Below are positions 51,597-60,866 of a DNA stretch of 64,000 nucleotides, piece after piece. The position numbers and the translations under genes were made by a program. The notes under the pieces were generated by a model. The model ran no database searches and was not told the origin of the DNA. It was given only the letters and a program-made list of their open reading frames with translations. The DNA is from JADCCX01 sp031431475 (GTDB lineage: Bacteria; Pseudomonadota; Alphaproteobacteria; Rhizobiales; Beijerinckiaceae). The stretch is from positions 124,001 through 188,000 of the forward strand of contig JANPDL010000035.1 of assembly GCA_031431475.1 (NCBI GenBank), in the 5' to 3' direction. Each line of letters opens with the position of its first letter. Positions within the stretch are counted from its first letter, which is position 1.

Positions 51597-52070
51597 GTGT
51601 CTACCGATCAAGAAACCCCTGCACCGTGGAATATGCCACGTTATCGCAACTGGATCGCGGTGGCGAAGGTGCATCTATTGGTCGAGAAAGCGATGACGGC
51701 GGGCCTCATGCCTCTTGGTCTTAAACTGCCGCATTATGACATCCTTGCGAATGTCTATCGCTTCCCCGACCTGACCCAGCAGGATCTCGCCAACCGCCTG
51801 CTGGTCGGGCGCTCCAATCTGTCGATGCTGCTGCCGGAGCTAGAGAAGCGCGGACTGGTCGAACGGATCGCGGACAATCAGGACAAGCGGGTGCGGCGGC
51901 TGCGGCTGACCGGTGAGGGCCGGATTCTGACGGCGCAGGCGCTCAGCGTGCAGGTCACCGTCATCGAGGACATGATGTTGGCGCTGTCGGCCGATGAATG
52001 CGAGCAGCTTGGCAGCTATATGCGGCGCGTGGGAGCGCATCTGGCAGGATCAGTAAAATACGCGGGTTAA
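51597..52070 (+). CDS. MarR family transcriptional regulator
   Basis: A 157-residue winged-helix regulator starting at GTG. The DNA-binding domain reads 'LTQQDLANRLLVGRSNLSML' with recognition helix, then the wing 'IADNQDKRVRRLRLTGEG'. MarR dimers usually release DNA on binding phenolic or lipophilic ligands. It sits divergently from the hydrolase that it probably controls, along with itself. Confidence 0.88.
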   Translation: MSTDQETPAPWNMPRYRNWIAVAKVHLLVEKAMTAGLMPLGLKLPHYDILANVYRFPDLTQQDLANRLLVGRSNLSMLLPELEKRGLVERIADNQDKRVRRLRLTGEGRILTAQALSVQVTVIEDMMLALSADECEQLGSYMRRVGAHLAGSVKYAG

Positions 52071-54214
52071 CCGCCGATCAGCCGCTGCAACAGATTGCGC
52101 TCGTCCTTTGACGGACCCTGCTGCTGGTTGAAGCGGTGCGGGCTGGTATCCTCCACAGCCATGGAGGCTGGCGGGCGAGGCTGACTGCGAGCCGGGATCG
52201 AGCCCACATTGGCCGGCGGCAAGATGGGACCGGTGGATGGCTGACCAGCGGAGGCCGTAGCGCGCCAGCTGAGGCCGGGGAGGCCTGCGACAGGCACGGA
52301 TGCATGGCTTTCCTTCATGAACTTCTGCCATATTTCGGCGGGCAAACCGGAACCCGTCACCTTTTTCATCTCGTCGCCATCGTCGTTGCCGACCCACACC
52401 GTTGTCACGAGGTGGCCGGTATAACCCACGAACCATGCATCCCTGTGATCCTGCGTCGTGCCGGTCTTGCCCGCTGCGGGCCAGCCCGGAAGTTCGGCTT
52501 TCTTCGCGGTGCCCGACACAAGCGTCTCGCGCAGCATCTGGTTCATCTGGCCCGCCTGCTCCAGTGTCATGGCGCGTCCCAGATCGCGGTTCTGGCGCGT
52601 GTAGATCACCTTGCCTGCTGTTGTCTTCACCTGCAGGATGGCGTGCGGAATGATCGCCGTGCCGCCATTGGCGAAGGCGGCATAGGCACCTGTCATTTCC
52701 AGTGGTGTCACCTCGGATGTGCCCAGCGCCAGCGACGGCAGCGCCTGCAAGGGCGAGGAGATGCCAAGCCGCTGCGCCGTGCGCACGACGGAGCGCGGGC
52801 CCATCTCCTGAATCACCCGCACGACAGGCGTGTTCAGCGACATGGCGAGCGCCTTCTGCATCGGTACTTCGCCGAAATACTCGCGGCTGTAATTCTCGGG
52901 CTTCCAGCCCTTGATGTTGATCGGTGCATCAAGAATGGGCGATTCAGGTGTGTAGCCGCGATCCAGAGCGGTCAGATAGACAAAGGGCTTGAAGGCAGAG
53001 CCGGGCTGGCGCTTGGCAGCGACGGCGCGGTTGAACTGGCTTTCGGTGTAGTTCCGCCCGCCGACCATCGCCTTGATCGCGCCATCCGGCGCCATGGCAA
53101 CCAGCGCCCCTTGCGTCACATCCTGCTTGGGGCCCTTGGCATCGAGTTCGGACACGAGCGCCTGTTCCCCCATGCGCTGTATCGCCGGATCGATGGTGGT
53201 CGAGACGATGATATCGGTTTCGACAGCCCCGATGAAATCATCCAGCACATCGACGATCCAGTCCGCCGCGTAGTTCATCGAGCCTGCACCGGCCTGACGG
53301 CGGGATTTTGCAGGCGTGGCCAGCGCTACCTTGGCATCCCCATCCTTGATTGCGCCGTCGCGCACCATGGCGGAGATGACGAGGGCCGCGCGTTCAGCCG
53401 CGCCTTCGGGGTTGCGGTTGGGGGCGAGGCGCGAGGGGGCCTGCACAAGGCCACCCAGCACAGCCGCTTCCGCCACCGTTACGGCGCGGGCCGATTTGCC
53501 GAAGTACTTCTGCGCGGCTGCTTCCACACCGTAAGCGCCGGAACCGAAATACACCCGGTTCATATAAAGTTCGAGAATATAGTCCTTGGAGAAATTACGC
53601 TCCAGCCACAGTGCGAGAATGGCCTCCTGCACCTTGCGCGATGCCGTGCGCTCTTGCGTGAGGAAGATGTTCTTTGCCAGCTGCTGTGTCAGTGTCGAGC
53701 CACCTTCAGACAGCTTGCCGCCAGTGATATTGCGCATCACGGCACGGGCAATACCGATGGGATCGATGCCGTAGTGGCTGTAAAAGCGCCTGTCCTCGAT
53801 GGAGACGAACGCCTGCGGCAGATAGCGCGGCAGTTCCCTGATGGTCACCGTGCTGCCGCCGGTTTCGCCCCGGTTGGCAATGAGCGTGCCATCGCTGGCG
53901 AGAATGGCGATATTGGGCGGACGCTTTGGAACGGCGAGCTGGTCGATCGGCGGTAGTTTCATCGCGTGATAGGCGAAGAAACCGAGTAGGCCGATGAAAG
54001 CCCAGACACCTAGGGTGAAACTCCAGTAGACCATGCGCCCAAGCAGCGAGCGGCGCGGCCTGCGGCCCGAACGGGATTTGCGGGATGATTTGCGGTCACG
54101 GCGGGGTGCCGGGCGGTCATCATCATCCGGCGCCATGTCATCGCGATCATCGCGGCGGCGTGAATCGCCCTCGAACCGGGGTTCGATGCGGTCTTTGTTT
54201 CTGGAGCGCCCCAT
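52067..54214 (-). CDS. Penicillin-binding protein 1A-type bifunctional peptidoglycan synthase
   Basis: A 715-residue class A PBP. An Arg-rich cytoplasmic tail (residues 1-55) precedes one membrane helix ('SFTLGVWAFIGLLGFFAYHA'), a GT51 glycosyltransferase domain ('SIEDRRFYSHYGIDPIG', 'GGSTLTQQLAKNIFLTQE') and a transpeptidase domain with SxxK 'RQPGSAFKPFVY', SxN 'MSLNTPV' and 'AAGKTGTTQDHRDAW'. The C-terminus is Pro/Ser-rich. It polymerises and crosslinks peptidoglycan at the inner membrane. ATG 54214 has AGAGGA upstream; an upstream frame to 54241 is possible. Confidence 0.92.
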   Translation of the reverse strand: MGRSRNKDRIEPRFEGDSRRRDDRDDMAPDDDDRPAPRRDRKSSRKSRSGRRPRRSLLGRMVYWSFTLGVWAFIGLLGFFAYHAMKLPPIDQLAVPKRPPNIAILASDGTLIANRGETGGSTVTIRELPRYLPQAFVSIEDRRFYSHYGIDPIGIARAVMRNITGGKLSEGGSTLTQQLAKNIFLTQERTASRKVQEAILALWLERNFSKDYILELYMNRVYFGSGAYGVEAAAQKYFGKSARAVTVAEAAVLGGLVQAPSRLAPNRNPEGAAERAALVISAMVRDGAIKDGDAKVALATPAKSRRQAGAGSMNYAADWIVDVLDDFIGAVETDIIVSTTIDPAIQRMGEQALVSELDAKGPKQDVTQGALVAMAPDGAIKAMVGGRNYTESQFNRAVAAKRQPGSAFKPFVYLTALDRGYTPESPILDAPINIKGWKPENYSREYFGEVPMQKALAMSLNTPVVRVIQEMGPRSVVRTAQRLGISSPLQALPSLALGTSEVTPLEMTGAYAAFANGGTAIIPHAILQVKTTAGKVIYTRQNRDLGRAMTLEQAGQMNQMLRETLVSGTAKKAELPGWPAAGKTGTTQDHRDAWFVGYTGHLVTTVWVGNDDGDEMKKVTGSGLPAEIWQKFMKESHASVPVAGLPGLSWRATASAGQPSTGPILPPANVGSIPARSQPRPPASMAVEDTSPHRFNQQQGPSKDERNLLQRLIGG

Positions 54215-54342
54215 GCTTCCTCTGGCTGTCTCGCGGTTCAAGTCTGGAATGATCAGCCGGACAGACCATGAAAATGCCTGATATCACTTTAAGGCGGGCT
54301 TAAGGTTGATGGTTAATTGTGATCAACGCAGATGCGTTAGCG

Positions 54343-54450
54343 TCAAAACAAGTATGACACGACGGGAAACATGACAATTCCTGTCCCCAGAACGAGGGCG
54401 AAAGCCACGAAAAGCTGGTGGACCGCAACGGTCTGATAGGTGTTGTTCAT
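54343..54450 (-). CDS. Possible 35-residue single-span membrane protein
   Basis: An ATG at 54450 opens a 35-codon ORF with one hydrophobic segment ('LFVAFALVLGTGIVMFPVV', about residues 13-31). It lies alone between the PBP1A-type gene and the second L,D-transpeptidase. The ribosome binding site is weak. It is too short for routine gene calling, and its reality rests on the membrane-like composition alone. Confidence 0.4.
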   Translation of the reverse strand: MNNTYQTVAVHQLFVAFALVLGTGIVMFPVVSYLF

Positions 54451-54526
54451 CGCCAAACCCCGAATCACTTGCGATAGAAATCGAGGCAAAATGTGGCAAT
54501 TTGCGGATGCGCAAGTATAGAAGCGC

Positions 54527-55912
54527 TTACTGCGGGCGGAACCAGTCCCAGAAACTGCGCTGCGGCGGCTCGACCGGCTGGGTTTCAAGCGCCCCTGTCG
54601 CGGGTGAAAGGCCTTCAGTCGCGGCGCGCGGAACCGACCTGAACGCGATGGGCTGGCCACCACCCTTCGAGTCGAATTCATAGATATCCGGGCGGAAATG
54701 CGCTGATCCGTCGGGCATGCCGTAGCCGGTGAAATAGGTCCAGGCCACCGGCACCGGCCGTGCGAGGCGTACATCCTTGCGCTCGCCCTCAGCGATAGCC
54801 CCGTCGGTCTCGGCGCGGTCCCAGCCGCCGTTGCCCGCGAGAAGCCACGTCACGAGATCACGCACATCAGCGACACGCACACAGCCTGAGGAATGGAAAC
54901 GGTTGTCCGCGGCAAACAGGCCCTTCGACGGCGTATCATGCATGTAAACCGCGAGATTATTCGGCATATCGATGCGCACCTGACCGAGCGAATTGCCCAC
55001 ACCGGGGTCCTGACGCAGCGTGAAATTCGCGGCGCGCTCGGTGCTCCAGTCGATGGAGCCCGGATTGATCTCCTTGCCGCGACCGTCCAGCACGCGGATT
55101 TTGGCGCGGGTCAAATAGCCCGGATCCCGCTGCATCTTCGGGATAATATCCTTCTTGATAATCGAGCTTGGAACCGTCCATGTCGGATTGAAATTGATGT
55201 TGGTGATGCGGGTTTCCACCGGCGGCGAGGCGCGTTCGGCCTTGCCGACCACGGCCACGTAGCGGCGGCGGACCTGCGCACCTTCAACCGCTTCCACTGA
55301 TGCGGCCGGAATGTTCACGATCACATAGCGCTCGCCGAAGCCGAAGCTGGACGCGCGCATGCGGCCAAGGCTGGCTTCGAGCTGCTGCAACCGCGTTATA
55401 GCCGGAACATTCATGGCGGTCAGCGTGGGGCCGGACACAACACCGCTGTCACGTAGGCCATGGCGAATCTGGAAGCGGCGGACACCGTCGGCAACGGCAC
55501 CGCCAGCATCTATATCGCCTTCGATGACCAGTCGCTCGCGGATTTGCGCCGGATTTCCCGGTGCCACGCGCGACCAGCCACCCCGCGCTACGATCTGGCG
55601 ATATCGGACGACAGCCGCTTCCGTCGCTTCAATAGATTGCGCGGTGAAGGTGGGGCGCGCGTCCTTTGGTAGCGCTGCAAAGCGTTGCGGTGCAACAGCA
55701 CGGCGGCGGCGCGCGACGGGCGCAACGCCAGGAGCAGCAGGGTTCGCTTCGGGCGTTCCCGGTGGCGCAGGAGGGGGTGGCGGCAAGGGCTGTCCGAAGG
55801 AACCGGACTGCGGCGCAGAAGGCACAGGCTGGAAGCCCTGCGCCAGCAAAGGCCCTCCGCCCAGAACGAGGGCGAAGAGCGAAACGGCCAGTTGGTGCGG
55901 CAGCGCTTTCAC
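54527..55912 (-). CDS. L,D-transpeptidase with peptidoglycan-binding domain (YcbB-like)
   Basis: A 461-residue exported enzyme. After the signal peptide ('VSLFALVLGGGPLLAQ') and a Pro/Ala-rich linker, a peptidoglycan-binding repeat ('RRFQIRHGLRDSGVVSGPTL') leads to the YkuD domain with 'AVYMHDTPSKGLF' and catalytic Cys in 'FHSSGCVRVADV'. It resembles the long LdtD-type transpeptidases that form 3-3 crosslinks. With the PBP1A-type gene it gives a peptidoglycan cluster. Confidence 0.9.
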   Translation of the reverse strand: MKALPHQLAVSLFALVLGGGPLLAQGFQPVPSAPQSGSFGQPLPPPPPAPPGTPEANPAAPGVAPVARRRRAVAPQRFAALPKDARPTFTAQSIEATEAAVVRYRQIVARGGWSRVAPGNPAQIRERLVIEGDIDAGGAVADGVRRFQIRHGLRDSGVVSGPTLTAMNVPAITRLQQLEASLGRMRASSFGFGERYVIVNIPAASVEAVEGAQVRRRYVAVVGKAERASPPVETRITNINFNPTWTVPSSIIKKDIIPKMQRDPGYLTRAKIRVLDGRGKEINPGSIDWSTERAANFTLRQDPGVGNSLGQVRIDMPNNLAVYMHDTPSKGLFAADNRFHSSGCVRVADVRDLVTWLLAGNGGWDRAETDGAIAEGERKDVRLARPVPVAWTYFTGYGMPDGSAHFRPDIYEFDSKGGGQPIAFRSVPRAATEGLSPATGALETQPVEPPQRSFWDWFRPQ

Positions 55913-56023
55913 AGGGTGCTTATCCTTAGAAGATCGCCTCTATGCCATATTTCGAGGAACCGGGTCCATCGTCCGGCTTGCTTTCATGCAACGGAGTCTC
56001 GATTCGGCAACACTGACGCAGTT

Positions 56024-57175
56024 TCAATGCACTGTCGTAGCTGATGGTCCTTCCAGACCGCGCGTGGCCAGCGCCAGCCAGTCCACGATATCGCTGAGCG
56101 CTTCGTCGCCGGTCTTGCCACGGCCCCTGGCATCTGTCTCCAGCGCGATCTGCTGATCCGCGCTGGTCCCGAAGGTTAGGATATTGCGCAGGCCATGCAG
56201 CTCCGGAAGGCAGTTGAGGGCGATTGCATCCGGCTCCAGCATCGAGATCATGTCCTCGACGATTTCCGCTACGGGGCGGACGGTTTTCGTTGCCGCATCA
56301 ATGAAAGCGCCGTGGATTCCGTGCCGCTGGGCGATCCACTTGTTCTCGAGCGTAATCGCACGCTCCGCTGCACCGATATCGCGGTTGAGCGCCGGATGAT
56401 CCACAAGATGGCGAACCAGACAGCGGTACAGCGCCGCAATGCCGATGGTATGCTCCACGCGGGTGCAACTGTCGGCAATGCGCAATTCCAGTGTCGGATA
56501 TTTCGCCGATGGACGCACGGCCCACCAGATGTAGCTCTCGTCCGGAATAGCCCGCGTCTGCACCAGCGCGTCCACATAGCTGCGATACTCCGCCTCGTCC
56601 GCGAAGAGTTCGGGAATGCCGGTGCGCGGCAACTCGTCATAGGCTGCGAGGCGATAGCCCATCAGGCCTGTGCGCCTGGCCTGCCAATAGGGCGACGAGG
56701 TCGACAGCGCCAGAAACACCGGCAGGAACGGGATCACGCGGCGCATCAGATCGATGCGCATGGACGGATCGGGTACCGAGACATGCACATGCAAGCCGCA
56801 GAGGATGTTGCGCGAGCCCACCATCTGCAGGTCGTGCATCAATTTGTTGTAGCGCGCCTTGGGGCTGGCTTTCTGGGTATCCCAGCGCGCCAGCGGATGG
56901 GTGCCGGATGCTGTTACCAGCAGGCTGTGTTCGTCGCCAATGGCGGCCAGCATGCGGCGATAGCCCGCCAGCAGTTCCTTCGCCGCACCAAGCTCCTGCG
57001 AGGGCGGCGTCGCCACCTCGATCTGCGATTGCAGCATCTCAGGCCGCATTGCTTCTGGCAGCGCCTGGCGGATTTCGGTTTCGAAAGCCTTGGGAAGCAG
57101 GCGCGCGGCCTGCCGTGTCCGGGCGTTCGAGATGAAATATTCCTCTTCGATACCAAAGCGGTAGTAGTCGAGCAT
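56024..57175 (-). CDS. Carboxylate-amine ligase, YbdK/GCS2 family
   Basis: A 383-residue ATP-dependent ligase of the glutamate-cysteine-ligase 2 family. Family segments include 'YYRFGIEEEYF', 'EVATPPSQELGAAKELLAGY', 'CGLHVHVSVPDPSMRIDL' and 'PTLELRIADSCTRVEHTI'. YbdK-type enzymes have weak glutamate-cysteine ligase activity, so the true substrate may differ. ATG 57175 has GGAGGG upstream. The 111 bp to the L,D-transpeptidase gene may contain its promoter or terminator. Confidence 0.85.
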   Translation of the reverse strand: MLDYYRFGIEEEYFISNARTRQAARLLPKAFETEIRQALPEAMRPEMLQSQIEVATPPSQELGAAKELLAGYRRMLAAIGDEHSLLVTASGTHPLARWDTQKASPKARYNKLMHDLQMVGSRNILCGLHVHVSVPDPSMRIDLMRRVIPFLPVFLALSTSSPYWQARRTGLMGYRLAAYDELPRTGIPELFADEAEYRSYVDALVQTRAIPDESYIWWAVRPSAKYPTLELRIADSCTRVEHTIGIAALYRCLVRHLVDHPALNRDIGAAERAITLENKWIAQRHGIHGAFIDAATKTVRPVAEIVEDMISMLEPDAIALNCLPELHGLRNILTFGTSADQQIALETDARGRGKTGDEALSDIVDWLALATRGLEGPSATTVH

Positions 57176-57440
57176 AGGATGCCCTCCGGTCAAATTGCGT
57201 GGTGAAAGAGGTTTCCTCCAACCTCTTCATGATCGCCCCTGAAACCGGTTTGGTGCGGGATTTGTTCCGTCGCGCGACAAACCTGTTGACCAGCCCGAGC
57301 GGCAGTCTGTCGGAAATTCAGCCCAAATTGGGGCATTGCCATATTTAAATTCAAAGCGTTGATATTATTCAGGAATAATGTGTCTTGACAGGCTGGATTT
57401 ATCCTGAAGCAGCGGCATGCGCCGTGAACGGGGCCGTCAC

Positions 57441-59447
57441 TCAGAACTCTGGCGGACTTCCCAGATAGCGCGGCGGGGGCAGCTGTTTCGAGGGGCTAAA
57501 TACAGGAATACTGAAGGATTTCTGGCCGACATTGGCTGCAGCCTCCGCCAGTTCCTGCTCGACCGAATCAAGCGTGGCACGATCTGTCTCAATGTCGCGT
57601 TTGAGCTGGATCAGCCGCTCGGCCCAGGCATCGGTAAGCTGGTCGCCAGGCGTGGTGGTGAGCGCCGCCAGTTCATCCTCGGCTTCCCGAAATTCCAGCA
57701 TGCGGATGAAATGGTCGAAGCAGCGTTCGACGAAGCCTTCGTCCGGCAGGGCCTTCAGCACCGGGAACCCCTCGACCAGCCGGTGACCCCAGATAAGGCC
57801 ACGTTGCTGATCCTCGCGGCCATGCATGAAATCGAGGCACTCCATGAAATAGGGATCGAGCAGGTTGTAGAATTCCGTCTGCTCCGGCCCCTCATATTCA
57901 TCGATGACACGCAGCACATCGGACAGGAACGTGTCATAGGTCGTGGTGCCATGCACGTCCGATTTGAAGTCACCCCGCAGCTTCAAACCTGCGATGCGCT
58001 CACGGTGGCGCTCCGTCAGATCCGGGAAATGGATACACAGGCCAAGGAAAATACGCTCTAGGGCGATGAATTTGGGCGCGATCGCGCCAAGGGCAGCTTC
58101 ACTTCCCCTTGAAAGCTTGACCTGCTCGCGCATGCCATTCTTGAACCCCGCCTTGCTCGACCTTTTCCCGCCGCCTTGCTCCCAGAAGAACTGGTTTAGC
58201 CGGAAGCGCATCGACAGTTCATAGCGCCGACGCACCAGCGGATCGCCGATCTGGGCGATGAGATCCTTGAAAGTCTTTTCCAGCATCGCCTGCCGGTCGG
58301 GAGAGCCCGCGTCGAAATGCGCGGTTTCGCGTTGCCAGAGCGCATCCCAAAGGCCTGACGCCTTGGCTGTCACTGCCGCGAAGGCTTCGACGCCCTTTGT
58401 CTTGATCAGGTCATCCGGGTCCTGCCCCTGCGGCAGGATGGCGAAGCGGAAGGAAAAGCCGGTTTTCAGCGCAGGCAGGATGCGATCAATGGCGCGGTTA
58501 GCGGCAGCAACGCCCGCCTTGTCGCCATCGAAGCAGATGATGGGTTCCGGCGCGAACCGCCACAGCGTCGCGATCTGCTCCTCGGTGAAGGCCGTGCCGA
58601 GCGTGGCCACGACATGGCGCATCCCGGCCTGCCAGACCGCAATGGCGTCGAGATAGCCCTCGGTGGCGATCACCGTTCCGGCCTTGAACGCAGCCTCACG
58701 GGCGCGGTGGCCGTTGAAGACCAGAAAGCCTTTTTTGAACAGGGCGGTTTCCGGGCTGTTCAGATATTTCGGCTTGCCCTCGGGATCGAGCACGCGGCCA
58801 CCGAAGGCGACAACACGCCCCTGCCCGTCCTGGATCGGAATGATCACGCGGTTGCGGAAGCGGTCATAAAGCGCGCGGTCACCTTCCGGCTCGATCACGA
58901 GGCCCGCATCGATCATCTGCTTGTCCGAGATAGTGTGGCCGCGCAGATGAATCAGCAGCGCATCGCGGCTTTCCGGCGCGAAGCCCATGCGGAATTCTGC
59001 CTGTGTGCGGTCCGTGAACTGCCGTTTGGCCAGATAAGCGCGCGCGGCAGCCCCCACCGGCTTCTGCAACTGCGCCTCGAAGAACTTGGCGGCAAGCTCG
59101 ACCACATCGTAGAGGTCTTTGCGCTTTTTCTCCTGCTCGACGGCCTCGGGTGCGAATTTCGGCAGAGTGACGCCAGCCTCGTTGGCGAGACGCTCGACGA
59201 CTTCCGGGAAAGGCAGGCCCTCCGTTTCGGTCACGAAACGAAAGATGTCACCATGCTTGCCGCTGGAGAAGCAGTGGTAGAAACCCTTCTGGTCGTTGAC
59301 ATAAAAGGACGGCGTCTTCTCCGGCTGGAACGGCGACAGGCCCTTGAATTCACGCCCCGATTTGACCAGCTTCACCCGGCGGCCAACGACAGCCGAAACC
59401 GGCAGCCGGGCTCGGATTTCATCGAGGATGGAGGGCGGAAAGCGCAT
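57441..59447 (-). CDS. dnaG: DNA primase DnaG with degenerate zinc-binding domain
   Basis: A 668-residue primase that makes RNA primers for replication. The zinc site should be CxxH...CxxC; here it reads Ser38...Gln41 ('GLSPFQPEKTPSFY') and Cys59...Ser62 ('HCFSSGKHGDIF'), so three of four ligands are gone. The TOPRIM core is normal: 'ATEGYLDAIAVWQAGMRHVV', 'EPIICFDGDKAGVAAANRA'. The helicase-binding C-terminal part runs to the end. ATG 59447 is the start. Comparable losses occur in related genera, by my recollection, so this is probably ancestral and not decay. Confidence 0.93.
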   Translation of the reverse strand: MRFPPSILDEIRARLPVSAVVGRRVKLVKSGREFKGLSPFQPEKTPSFYVNDQKGFYHCFSSGKHGDIFRFVTETEGLPFPEVVERLANEAGVTLPKFAPEAVEQEKKRKDLYDVVELAAKFFEAQLQKPVGAAARAYLAKRQFTDRTQAEFRMGFAPESRDALLIHLRGHTISDKQMIDAGLVIEPEGDRALYDRFRNRVIIPIQDGQGRVVAFGGRVLDPEGKPKYLNSPETALFKKGFLVFNGHRAREAAFKAGTVIATEGYLDAIAVWQAGMRHVVATLGTAFTEEQIATLWRFAPEPIICFDGDKAGVAAANRAIDRILPALKTGFSFRFAILPQGQDPDDLIKTKGVEAFAAVTAKASGLWDALWQRETAHFDAGSPDRQAMLEKTFKDLIAQIGDPLVRRRYELSMRFRLNQFFWEQGGGKRSSKAGFKNGMREQVKLSRGSEAALGAIAPKFIALERIFLGLCIHFPDLTERHRERIAGLKLRGDFKSDVHGTTTYDTFLSDVLRVIDEYEGPEQTEFYNLLDPYFMECLDFMHGREDQQRGLIWGHRLVEGFPVLKALPDEGFVERCFDHFIRMLEFREAEDELAALTTTPGDQLTDAWAERLIQLKRDIETDRATLDSVEQELAEAAANVGQKSFSIPVFSPSKQLPPPRYLGSPPEF

Positions 59448-59584
59448 GGGTCATCATTGGACCATCAAGGGGGCTTGATCAAGGCAATACGACTGTATAT
59501 ACATATCACGTGTCGGCAAAAGCGGAGCTCTTGGCAAGGTGTACGCCATAACTCGCGTATTTGCCCGGCAGGTTAAACTTAAGC

Positions 59585-59728
59585 ATGGATTTCGCCAAAA
59601 GCGTTAAATCTTGTGCCAAGGTTCAGTATTCAAAAGCGCCAGTAAAGGCGCGGGGCGTAGTCAAACAAGCAGATTGGAACCGGGTCGTTGAATCCGGCGG
59701 GCAAATTCGTTTGCCTTCACTTGTTTAG
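59585..59728 (+). CDS. Possible 47-residue protein upstream of brnT
   Basis: An ATG at 59585 opens a 47-codon frame with plausible protein composition: basic N-terminal half and a 'WNRVVESGGQIRLPSLV' end. It stops 8 bp before brnT and shares its strand. A weak TTAAACTTAAGC precedes the start. It could be a leader peptide, a small third partner of the BrnTA system, or chance. No family is recognised. Confidence 0.3.
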   Translation: MDFAKSVKSCAKVQYSKAPVKARGVVKQADWNRVVESGGQIRLPSLV

Positions 59729-59736
59729 GAACCCCT

Positions 59737-60006
59737 ATGAAATTCACGTGGGATGCGCAGAAAGCGCAAAGAGTCATTGAAATCAGAGGCATCGATTTCG
59801 AAAAAACGGTACGGATTTTTTCTGACGACCGGATCGAATTTCGTTCCGATCAAAACGGAGAGGAGCGCTGGCTGACGGTTGGTGAACTGGAAGGACGCTG
59901 CGTCACTGTCGTTTACACAAAACGCGCCGACACAATCCGCATCATCACCGCCCGCCGGGCGAGGAAAAATGAAGAACGAGCGTATTATTCGCGTTACCCT
60001 CGATGA
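59737..60006 (+). CDS. brnT: BrnT family toxin
   Basis: An 89-residue ribonuclease toxin of the RelE-like BrnT family. The family opening 'MKFTWDAQKAQRVIE' and the C-terminal 'IRIITARRARKNEERAYYSR' are diagnostic; the basic patch binds RNA. It lies before its antitoxin, the reverse of most type II pairs and normal for BrnT/BrnA, and overlaps the antitoxin gene by 38 bp. Confidence 0.9.
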   Translation: MKFTWDAQKAQRVIEIRGIDFEKTVRIFSDDRIEFRSDQNGEERWLTVGELEGRCVTVVYTKRADTIRIITARRARKNEERAYYSRYPR

Positions 60007-60301
60007 AGCGATGAAAACACCCGGCGAGACCGACTGGGCCAAGTTTGACGCCACGACCGAAGAGGACATTGAGCGCCAGATCGCGGAAGACCCTGACTTG
60101 CAGGGCTTCGATGACATCGACTGGTCGAAAGCTGAGTGGATCGATGCCCCGGCCAAACAGCCGATTTCCATCCGTCTGGACGCCGATATTCTGGATTTCT
60201 TCAAATCAAAGGGAAGTGGCTATCAAAGCCGTATCAACCGGGTGTTGCGCCATTACATGGACAGCATGAGGAAACCGGCGACCAAAAACCCGGCGGAATG
60301 A
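59969..60301 (+). CDS. brnA: BrnA family antitoxin
   Basis: A 110-residue antitoxin. The N-terminus is acidic and contacts the toxin ('GETDWAKFDATTEEDIERQI'), and the C-terminus is a ribbon-helix-helix DNA-binding domain ('PISIRLDADILDFFKSKGSG' through 'INRVLRHYM'). It should neutralise BrnT and repress the operon. ATG 59969 (after GAGGAAAA) is chosen. It ends 3 bp before the convergent irr stop. Confidence 0.9.
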   Translation: MKNERIIRVTLDEAMKTPGETDWAKFDATTEEDIERQIAEDPDLQGFDDIDWSKAEWIDAPAKQPISIRLDADILDFFKSKGSGYQSRINRVLRHYMDSMRKPATKNPAE

Positions 60302-60304
60302 AGC

Positions 60305-60766
60305 TCAAACCTTCTTCCGCAGCCGCACAATCACATCCACCCGCGCGATCTCCATCCCCTCTGGCGGCTCCGGCAGATCGGCGACTTCGAGCTGCACACC
60401 GGGAATATCGATCATCCGGTCTTCGCCCTCGATGAAGAAATGGTGGTGGTTGGAGGTGTTGGTGTCGAAATAGGTCTTCGACCCCTCCATCGCGACCTGG
60501 CGCAGCAGGCCTGCTTCCTTGAACTGATGCAGTGTGTTGTAGACGGTGGCCAGCGACACCGGCACGCGGGCCTTTGTGGCTTCCTCGTGCAGGCCTTCCG
60601 CCGAAACATGGCGGTCACCACGGCCAAACAGCATCCAGCCCAGAGCCACCCGCTGCCGCGTGGGTCGCAGGCCGGCATCGCGCAGCATACCCTTCAGCTG
60701 GTGCACGGGGCAGCCAGTAAAGTTCTGTCCGTCATTGCTGCGCTTCAGAAGGTCTATGCGATCCAT
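60305..60766 (-). CDS. irr: Iron response regulator Irr (Fur family)
   Basis: A 153-residue Fur-family regulator of iron and heme metabolism. It has a heme regulatory Cys-Pro motif at Cys19-Pro20 ('FTGCPVHQLKGML'), the winged helix 'AGLRPTRQRVALGWMLFG', and the His cluster 107-109 ('SNHHHFFIEG') involved in heme sensing. In rhizobia Irr acts when iron is scarce and is degraded or inactivated by heme. ATG 60766 is used; ATG 60772 two codons upstream is an alternative. Confidence 0.93.
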   Translation of the reverse strand: MDRIDLLKRSNDGQNFTGCPVHQLKGMLRDAGLRPTRQRVALGWMLFGRGDRHVSAEGLHEEATKARVPVSLATVYNTLHQFKEAGLLRQVAMEGSKTYFDTNTSNHHHFFIEGEDRMIDIPGVQLEVADLPEPPEGMEIARVDVIVRLRKKV

Positions 60767-60866
60767 GGTCAAGCCGACTGTCTGGTTGTAACAGAATGAA
60801 TAATCGTTCCGGGGCCGAGGTTCAACCCCGCCCTGCGTGACAATCCGATACAGGACTTAAAATCGC

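Noticed and set aside
52136..53956. A 606-codon plus-strand ORF opposite the PBP1A-type gene.
   Set aside because: It is the antisense shadow of a clear penicillin-binding protein; its translation has no family pattern and the GC bias keeps several frames open.
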